NCBI GenBank assembly: GCA_015066625.1
Contig: SVOC01000016.1
Location: 1 to 64,000, forward strand
Reading direction: 5' to 3'
Source: Oscillospiraceae bacterium
GTDB lineage: Bacteria > Bacillota > Clostridia > Oscillospirales > Acutalibacteraceae
Length of the DNA: 64,000 nt
Shown here: piece by piece, positions 57,103 to 64,000 of the stretch
Layout: the number at the start of each line of letters is the position of its first letter
Numbering within the stretch: position 1 is the first letter of the stretch
Notes under the pieces: model-generated
What the model saw: only the letters and a program-made list of their open reading frames with translations
Told to the model about the DNA's origin: nothing
Databases searched by the model: none
Translations under genes and position numbers: made by a program

Positions 57103-58377
57103 ATGAATTTTCACGGAATTGAGCTTATAAAACAGCCCGCTGCGGAAAAATACGACTGCGGCAAAGGCTGTGAAATGCTTCTTTTCGGCGGATGCACAAG
57201 GCAGGAATTTGACCGTCAGTGCGAAATAATTTCACAAAGCGGAAATACGTTCTATGCAGAAAATGAAATAAATGGTAATATTTTCAGAACCTATATTTCA
57301 AATAAGCCCATGCATCAGATTCACGTATATTACTGCGAAAACGAGGGTAAAATGCGTATTATTGCAGACCCTGACAGCAATATTTTCGCAAAGTCACCCG
57401 AAGGCTGCCCCGCCACTCATCCCACAACTCTGTGGCAGTTCGAGGTTGACCACAGCCTTATTGACTGCGGAATGTGTCTGATTATCCGTTGCAGCGACGG
57501 AAGCTTCTTTATAATCGACAGTGCACATATGTATTCGGTCAATGACGATATAAGAATAATCGAATTTCTCAAAAAGCAAACAGGCGGAAGAAAGCCCGTT
57601 GTTTCGGGCTGGTTTTTCTCTCACGCCCACGAAGATCACGTGTGCAAATTCCTTGATATTGTTGAATATCACCGCAATGAAATTGAAATTGAAAAGGTTT
57701 ATTATAACTTCCCTGCGGCTGATAACAAGGATAACATTTACTGGGGCGAATGCGGACTTGCGGTGCTGGGCAGATTTGAAGCGGTTATGGCGGCAAACCC
57801 CGATATAAAATGCAACAATCTTCATTCGGGTCAGCGCTTTTATGTGCGTAACCTTGAATTTACCGTGCTTTGCACCCACGAGGATGTATACCCCAAGCCC
57901 TTCAAGGATTTCAACAACACCTCAACCGCACTTATGCTTTCGGTTGACGGAAGCAAGGTGCTTCTTCCCGGTGACTGCTCTGTTGAAAGCGACAGGGTTA
58001 TGGTGCCCCGATGGGGAGATTACCTGAAATGCGACGTTGTTCAGGTTTCACATCACGGTCACACGGGCACATCCCCCGAATTTTACCGCCTTGCAGATGC
58101 GGAATGCGCACTCTTTGCGGTAACGGAAATAAAATATGACGAGGAATATCCCCGTCAGGAATCAAACAGAGTTGCCGTTGAAATTGCAAAGGAATATCAC
58201 ATTGCATCAAACGGTGCGGTTGAGATTCCTCTGCCCTATAAATACGGCAACACCAAAGTGTATCCCGATGAAACCTTTGAGGATTTTAACGGAATTTTTC
58301 AGCTCTGGACATACGAATATACCGACGAATACAAACAAAAGCTTTACAGGGAATTCCTTGAAAGAAGCGGAAGATAA
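57103..58377 (+). CDS. MBL-fold metallo-hydrolase
   Basis: WFFSHAHEDHV, KVLLPGDCSVESDRV, CDVVQVSHHGHTGTSPEFY. Confidence 0.85.
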   Translation: MNFHGIELIKQPAAEKYDCGKGCEMLLFGGCTRQEFDRQCEIISQSGNTFYAENEINGNIFRTYISNKPMHQIHVYYCENEGKMRIIADPDSNIFAKSPEGCPATHPTTLWQFEVDHSLIDCGMCLIIRCSDGSFFIIDSAHMYSVNDDIRIIEFLKKQTGGRKPVVSGWFFSHAHEDHVCKFLDIVEYHRNEIEIEKVYYNFPAADNKDNIYWGECGLAVLGRFEAVMAANPDIKCNNLHSGQRFYVRNLEFTVLCTHEDVYPKPFKDFNNTSTALMLSVDGSKVLLPGDCSVESDRVMVPRWGDYLKCDVVQVSHHGHTGTSPEFYRLADAECALFAVTEIKYDEEYPRQESNRVAVEIAKEYHIASNGAVEIPLPYKYGNTKVYPDETFEDFNGIFQLWTYEYTDEYKQKLYREFLERSGR

Positions 58378-58395
58378 ACTCAGAAACAATATTTC

Positions 58396-58432
58396 ACAGA
58401 CAGCTGTCACTGACGGCTGTCTGTTTTTTGTT
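58396..58432 (+). terminator. Rho-independent terminator
   Basis: ACAGACAGCTGTCACTGACGGCTGTCTG then TTTTTTG. Confidence 0.75.
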
Positions 58433-58592
58433 GTTTTAATGCATAAAAACAAGCGATTTTAATTGTGCAAAAAGGAGAATAATATAATTTCTCATAATTT
58501 TCTGCGTGACAAAACGAATATTTCTTCATATATATACAAGAAGGAAAATTTTTAAACCGCAAATTCACATCTATAAAAGGAGGAAAAATATT

Positions 58593-59987
58593 ATGAAAAT
58601 CAATAAGGCATTGGCGATTATTTTAACCTTTGTTTTATGTTTCGGTGTGATGAGCTTTGCTTTTGCAGAGGAAACGCCGCAGGTGCCCGAAGGCTATACA
58701 CCTATTTACACCGCAGAGGATCTGAACAACATCCGCAATAATCTTTCGGGAAAATACATACTTATGAACAATATCGATTTGTCTGTATATGAAAATTGGG
58801 AGCCGATAGGTACATCCGAAACACCGTTCACGGGCGAACTTGACGGCAACAACTGCATAATAACCTCTTTGAAAATTTCAGTGAAAAACAGTGTTTCCGG
58901 CAACTCATATTACGGTTTATTCGGCTACATAGAAAATTCAAAAATAAAAAATGTTTCAATCGGCAATTCTGATATTACGGTTACATATTCGGGTATGGAA
59001 ACTGCAAGATGTTATATAGGAACGATTGCCGGCGAAGGATATATGTCAGAAATAACCGATTGTGTCGTTTCGGGAAAAATTACAACAGGTAATTTTCTCA
59101 CAACGGTTGCAGGAGGAATTCTTGGCAGGGATGATATGCTTTGTACTTTGGAAAACTGTTCAAACTATTCAGATATAATTGCTGAAGCCACCGCATCATC
59201 AAAGTATGTTTATGTCGGCGGCATTTTTGGTACCGGCGGTGCAGACATAAATGCATGCTGTAATTTTGGCGAAATAAAAGCTGAGGGAGAAAATGTACCT
59301 TCTTCATGCCGAACTATGGTTGGCGGCATAAACGGTAACGGCTATGAGGCAAGTGTTTTGACCGACTGCTATAACCGGGGCAATATTTCAATTAATTATT
59401 CAACAAGCGATACTTTTGCAGGCGGTGTGTCGGGCACTTCTTTTGTTACAAAGAACGCCTATAATATCGGAGAAATTATACTTCCCGATAATTTTATCGG
59501 ATATTCGGGTGCAATATCAGGAAGTATCGGAATGGGAGGCGCAAGTCTTCCCGTGGTTGGTATGCCATCCCCGTATATTGAAAATGTGTATTATATTGAA
59601 AGCGATTTGACAGTAGCATATGCTGATTGTCTGCATCCGGATGAACAAGATAAAGAAGAAAATGCTTCTGTTTACAAAAGTTTTGCTGAATTGACGGATG
59701 AAAACATGAAAAACCAAGCATCATATGTTGGTTTCGATTTTGAAAATGTTTGGGAAATGGAAGAAAACGGTTATCCGATTTTACGGAATCAGCCCAATTT
59801 ACCTGAAAATATTCCCGAAAGACCAACCGCCGAACCCACAACCGAACCCTCTACTGATCCCTCAACAGAGCCTTCTGCTGAGCCTACAGATAAGAGCCTT
59901 CTTAAAAATATCTGGATTGTCAGAGCCATTGAATGGGTATTGAATTCAATTTGGAAAGCAGTAGTTTTCCTTGTTGCTTTATTCTGA
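58593..59987 (+). CDS. Secreted GLUG-motif-like repeat protein with PTEPS-type stalk and C-terminal hydrophobic helix
   Basis: Signal peptide; repeats such as YYGLFGYIENSKIKNVSIGNSDIT and YVGGIFGTGGADINACCNFGEI; AEPTTEPSTDPSTEPSAEPT; C-terminal WVLNSIWKAVVFLVALF. Confidence 0.65.
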   Translation: MKINKALAIILTFVLCFGVMSFAFAEETPQVPEGYTPIYTAEDLNNIRNNLSGKYILMNNIDLSVYENWEPIGTSETPFTGELDGNNCIITSLKISVKNSVSGNSYYGLFGYIENSKIKNVSIGNSDITVTYSGMETARCYIGTIAGEGYMSEITDCVVSGKITTGNFLTTVAGGILGRDDMLCTLENCSNYSDIIAEATASSKYVYVGGIFGTGGADINACCNFGEIKAEGENVPSSCRTMVGGINGNGYEASVLTDCYNRGNISINYSTSDTFAGGVSGTSFVTKNAYNIGEIILPDNFIGYSGAISGSIGMGGASLPVVGMPSPYIENVYYIESDLTVAYADCLHPDEQDKEENASVYKSFAELTDENMKNQASYVGFDFENVWEMEENGYPILRNQPNLPENIPERPTAEPTTEPSTDPSTEPSAEPTDKSLLKNIWIVRAIEWVLNSIWKAVVFLVALF

Positions 59988-60032
59988 AATCTATAGTTTG
60001 AGTGTATAATGTTGGGTTTTCTATCTCATAAA

Positions 60033-60072
60033 ACACGGGGTGCCTTCAATCGAAGGTACCCCGTAATTTTGT
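60033..60072. terminator. Bidirectional terminator
   Basis: ACGGGGTGCCTTC-AATC-GAAGGTACCCCGT flanked by A- and T-rich sequence. Confidence 0.8.
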
Positions 60073-60082
60073 GTTTTGAATT

Positions 60083-62299
60083 TTAATCGTGAGTGATTCT
60101 GAATTCGCTGAACATTATGCCCATTTCATCCTCGCTGAATTCAAGGTCAACACAGCCGTTGTGAATAACCTCTTTGGGTATCACATAGGTTGCGGTTTCA
60201 AAGCCCTCGCAAAGCATTTCACTGTCAAAAGCTTCGTCCTTTTCGCCGCCGAACTGTGCACCCTTGTAAATCACGGTGCCGTTGGCGGTGATTTTATGTG
60301 AGGTTGAATTTTCGTCCTTTTTACTTGCAAAGGTGATTTTCAGGCGGTAATCGCCGTCATAGTCAAGGCCGCCCACCTTGCATTTAAAGGTAAGATTATC
60401 GTAAATCTTGAATACGCAGACAGGCAGTGCACCCGTATTCACATTGGGTCTGTCGCCCTGGAAATTCATATAAATTTCGCCCGTCTGCTGAGCGCCGCAC
60501 TCTTCAAGCCCGTTAAGCGCAACGGAGAAATAATATTCGTCACTTCTGACCTTGTTACGGTTTATGACTCTGTTCATAAAGCCTGCGGGGTCAGATGTGT
60601 TTTCAGCCGCATCAAGCCTGCCGAGAAGCCATTTTCTGTCCGTTACGGGCAGGTCGATTGTTTCAAGGATGGCGCCCCGCTCCCAGTTATCGGCACAGTA
60701 GTTTTCAACATCCGTCTGCAAACCGATAAGCTCAAAAAGCTTTTGGCAAAGGTCGGTTATATCCTTGCGCTGTTTCTTGTAATTATCGTCAAAATCCGTT
60801 TCAAGGATTTTTCTTGCATTTGCGATATTTCCGCTTCTGATTTCTTTTTCCGCAAGTCTGATAAGGTCAAGCTCAAAAAGCCTTCTGCGGCGGATTACCC
60901 AGTCGCATTTGGCACGGAGAAGAAGCTGCAGAAAACGCCAGTTTTCCGAAAGGAAAGGATATTCAGCCTGCATATTTTCAAATGCGGCAAGGGTTGTTTC
61001 GATTGTGGGATTTTCCGCAGGGTCGCACTGCCAGTTAATCTCCAGGGCAAGTATGCCGTCGGCTATTGCCTCGGGGTCTGCACCGTAGAAAAACAGCCTT
61101 GCGTAGTCCAACAGAGATGTTCTCAAATCGCAATCGGGGAAGTAATCCATATCCGCCCACACCATTTTGTTCACGTCATCCGTTACACCCTCGGAGTAGC
61201 TGACGGAGCCCACAATATAGCGGCGGGTCAGACGGTGGATAAGACGGTATTCACGGGGTCTGGGATTGGTGCATTCACGGCTGAGACCAGTGGTCAGCGC
61301 AAAATGCCAATCGTCACGGTCAAAGTGCACGGGATATTCACAGCGGACGTTGTGAGTTATATCGGGATAAAGTCTTATGGGATACTTTGAAGGCAGTCTG
61401 CGGCGAAGGGTTTCAAGGTCAAATGCGTGGTTGGGTCCAGTGATAACACCGTCAATTTCTTCAGGCAGCTTCTCCATTTCGGAAATAAAGACCTCTCCCC
61501 AATCGGGTATGGAATGAGGCTGCTGTGCGGAAGGCCACATCTGTGCCTTGGGATGCACCTTTTTCAGTGCCTTCGATATTTCTTTGCATCTGAGTATGAA
61601 TTCATCCGCATTGAATTCGCCGGGGTCGCCTCCTGGAGGAAATACAACATTAAGCCTTGGCACGGTTTCGTAAATCCCTCCCCGTCTTTCGGCGGCTTCT
61701 TCAACGGTTTCGCCGTCATTATTGGGATGCCACAGAGAAACATCAAGGTCAAATTCATCCGCCATTTCAGATGCCTTTATAAGGAATTCCTCCTCATCGT
61801 ATTTCATCAGACGGTTACGCCTTGAAACTCCCTTTTCATAAGGAATATGCTCAACAATATTTGTGCCGAAAAACATCATATCAAGGTAATATCTGCGGTA
61901 ATCCTCATATGACCATGCATCGTATGTGTTGGGAGTTGTGCGGTAGCCTATCTGATGGCCTCTTATGGATTTATCGGGGCTGTAGCTGCCGGAAATATCT
62001 TCAACGAGAACGGGCACACCGCAAAGGGGCACAATCTTACGCAGGAACATTCCAAAGCCGTAAATAAAGCCTCTTATTCCGCTTGCACTGACGGTAACGG
62101 CATTGCCGTCACAGCAGATTGTGTAGCCGTCACGGCAGATTTCATCATTCTGAACAAAAGCAAAATTTGCTTCGCCGCGGTTATCCGTAATTTCAGGCAT
62201 ACTGCCCGTGCGGAGCTTTATTTCTTCGGCAAAAAGTTCTCTTGCCCTGGCACCGTAGGGTGAATTTGCGGATATAATAAATTTATCAAAATTAATCAT
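60083..62299 (-). CDS. Predicted TIM-barrel glycoside hydrolase with GH20b/GH67-like N-domain and a C-terminal beta domain (family unassigned)
   Basis: N-terminal sugar-hydrolase helper pattern (FAEEIKLRTGSMPEITDN...GIRGFIYGFGMFLRKI), then DISGSYSPDKSIRGHQIGYR, RLYPDITHNVRCEYPVHFDRDDWHFALTTGLSRE; C-terminal carbohydrate-binding-like segment. Confidence 0.55.
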   Translation of the reverse strand: MINFDKFIISANSPYGARARELFAEEIKLRTGSMPEITDNRGEANFAFVQNDEICRDGYTICCDGNAVTVSASGIRGFIYGFGMFLRKIVPLCGVPVLVEDISGSYSPDKSIRGHQIGYRTTPNTYDAWSYEDYRRYYLDMMFFGTNIVEHIPYEKGVSRRNRLMKYDEEEFLIKASEMADEFDLDVSLWHPNNDGETVEEAAERRGGIYETVPRLNVVFPPGGDPGEFNADEFILRCKEISKALKKVHPKAQMWPSAQQPHSIPDWGEVFISEMEKLPEEIDGVITGPNHAFDLETLRRRLPSKYPIRLYPDITHNVRCEYPVHFDRDDWHFALTTGLSRECTNPRPREYRLIHRLTRRYIVGSVSYSEGVTDDVNKMVWADMDYFPDCDLRTSLLDYARLFFYGADPEAIADGILALEINWQCDPAENPTIETTLAAFENMQAEYPFLSENWRFLQLLLRAKCDWVIRRRRLFELDLIRLAEKEIRSGNIANARKILETDFDDNYKKQRKDITDLCQKLFELIGLQTDVENYCADNWERGAILETIDLPVTDRKWLLGRLDAAENTSDPAGFMNRVINRNKVRSDEYYFSVALNGLEECGAQQTGEIYMNFQGDRPNVNTGALPVCVFKIYDNLTFKCKVGGLDYDGDYRLKITFASKKDENSTSHKITANGTVIYKGAQFGGEKDEAFDSEMLCEGFETATYVIPKEVIHNGCVDLEFSEDEMGIMFSEFRITHD

Positions 62300-63794
62300 C
62301 TTTGTTCTCCGTTTCTTCAAGTGCCTGTTTTTTAGCCTCTGCTCTTGCATTTCTGTGCTCCGTAAGCTCTATAAGCATACGCTCTTTATTCTTACCGTGG
62401 ATATTGAAAAGGAAAAGTGCGATTCCGTAGCCGTACCTTGCAACGGCGGGAGCAAGGCAGAATATTCCCCAGATGCCTTTAAGCACCTTGGGATTTGTGT
62501 GGGGAACGATATTGCCGAAAGCATCCTGCTGAGGTGTGAACTTAATCCAGTCAAAAACAACGCCCGAAAGCAGTGCGTGAACACTTGACGAAAGCTTGTT
62601 GACATAGCTCATAACAGCATTGACAATTCCTTCGTTGCGGATACCGTTCTGCCATTCAAGGTAGTCATACATATCGCCTTTGAGCAAGGGATCGCATACG
62701 CCCATAATGTGGTTGGGAAGTCCGCAAACCGTAAGACCGATTGTGACTATGGCAAAATCCAGCCAGTAATTGCCCGTAGGCTTGTATCCTATAAAGTAAA
62801 GCAACGTGTATGCAACACCGCTGAAAACGCCTGCGGAAATTGCAGTAGTTCTCAGACCGAACTTGCGGATAATTGACGGCGCAACGGGAGTTATGACGTA
62901 ATTGGGGATACCCGTGAAAAGACTGCAAAGCAGACGGTTTGAAAGTCTGCCCGTGCAGTTAAGCCAGAAGAAATCCTCCGACGCACCTCCAACGCCCTTT
63001 ATTCCGCCGAAAAATCCCGAAACAAGCAGTGCCCACAAGGGACGGCAGGTAAGAATGGATTTTGCTGACCTGAAAAAGCCTACCTGTTTTATTTCATCCT
63101 TTGAAGCTATGGAAACACGCTCCTTCATCACGAAGAAACCGTAAACCGCCGCTGCTGCGGCAACAATAACAAAGAATACAGAAAATCCTTTGTATACCTC
63201 GGGCTGAGTTACCGCATTTTTTGTAACACCCGGCACAAAGTCAACAAACACGGGCACCAATGACGGCAGCCAGGTAAAAAGGTTAACGAATTTCTGGGTT
63301 GCAATCAGCGTGCCTCTTTCACCCGTATTGGGTGTCATATTATAAAGAAGAAGCTCCCAGCCGCTGAGATACGAAAAGCCTATGCCGTAAAAAATCGTAG
63401 CCGCAAGTGCGTAAACGAAAAGCTGAGTGGAATTCATTCCGCCCGGCACCGTATAAAACAGAATTGAGGTTATTGCCCACAAAGGCATTGAAAGAATAAG
63501 AAACGGGCGGAGTCTGCCCCATCTTGTTCTGAATCGGTCGATAACAATACCCGATATGGGATCATCAAGTGCATCCCATATGGTTGAAACCGTACCAAGC
63601 AAGCCGTACTGCTTGCCCGTTAGCCCCATAAAGCTCATCATGAAATACTGTTTTGTTGAGCCGATGAATGAGGTTAGGTTGTTGAGACCGTATGAAGTGA
63701 GCGCATATGCCGCAATCTCACGGGGACGCACATAACGCTTTCCCTTTTGCTCAACAGGCACTTCTCTTTCCTTTACTGCAGTATTTTCAGCCAT
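62292..63794 (-). CDS. MFS transporter, GPH family-like
   Basis: Polytopic; YGLLGTVSTIWDALDDPISGIVIDRFRTRWGRLRPFLI matches the GPH DxxxDPxxGxxxDRxRTRWGRxRP signature. Confidence 0.9.
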   Translation of the reverse strand: MAENTAVKEREVPVEQKGKRYVRPREIAAYALTSYGLNNLTSFIGSTKQYFMMSFMGLTGKQYGLLGTVSTIWDALDDPISGIVIDRFRTRWGRLRPFLILSMPLWAITSILFYTVPGGMNSTQLFVYALAATIFYGIGFSYLSGWELLLYNMTPNTGERGTLIATQKFVNLFTWLPSLVPVFVDFVPGVTKNAVTQPEVYKGFSVFFVIVAAAAAVYGFFVMKERVSIASKDEIKQVGFFRSAKSILTCRPLWALLVSGFFGGIKGVGGASEDFFWLNCTGRLSNRLLCSLFTGIPNYVITPVAPSIIRKFGLRTTAISAGVFSGVAYTLLYFIGYKPTGNYWLDFAIVTIGLTVCGLPNHIMGVCDPLLKGDMYDYLEWQNGIRNEGIVNAVMSYVNKLSSSVHALLSGVVFDWIKFTPQQDAFGNIVPHTNPKVLKGIWGIFCLAPAVARYGYGIALFLFNIHGKNKERMLIELTEHRNARAEAKKQALEETENKDD

Positions 63795-64000
63795 TTTATC
63801 ATCTCTTTTCCTCAGATTGAACCGTACTGCTCATATAGAATAATGATACCATTTTATATAAATTAATGTCAATCGGCAGAAAAGCATAACCTTTAAGGCA
63901 AAATATGTGCATAATGTCAAAACAAAAGCATATAATATGAATGTGCAACTCCCTGCCGGGCAGAAACGAAAAGTTTTTATGAAACAAACACAAGTTTTTT

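Overview
The window looks like a chromosomal segment from an anaerobic gut-type Clostridia (Oscillospirales/Ruminococcaceae-like; inferred from gene content and style, not proven). Most of it is densely packed chromosomal genes: a PBP, ychF, a DAHP synthase, prmA, a yhaM-like gene, a truncated fakA followed by recG, tcdA, bioY and ribU. Interspersed are carbohydrate-use genes: GH36, two domain-permuted GH3, two GH29, GH2, an unassigned glycosidase, MFS/GPH transporters, ROK and NagK-type kinases. Two tRNA-Leu genes, an IS30 element, a pair of 122-bp MITE-like repeats, a BlaR1/BlaI pair and a SCIFF ranthipeptide locus are also visible. The SCIFF precursor peptide (51 aa) is absent from the supplied ORF track. 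The best candidates for something undescribed are: (1) a self-contained two-gene operon (8830-10733) encoding a CDA-fold nucleoside deaminase and a TIR-like/helical-repeat protein, possibly a defence module; (2) an FMN riboswitch (28641-29057) upstream of ribU, expanded to about 415 nt by a roughly 250-nt structured insert with mutually exclusive pairings; (3) a tandem array of palindromic 17-mers at the left edge; (4) two MITE copies that each overlap the stop codon of a gene; (5) an orphan PqqD/RRE-like protein next to an OPT transporter. All family names come from reading sequence motifs by eye; no database search was run.
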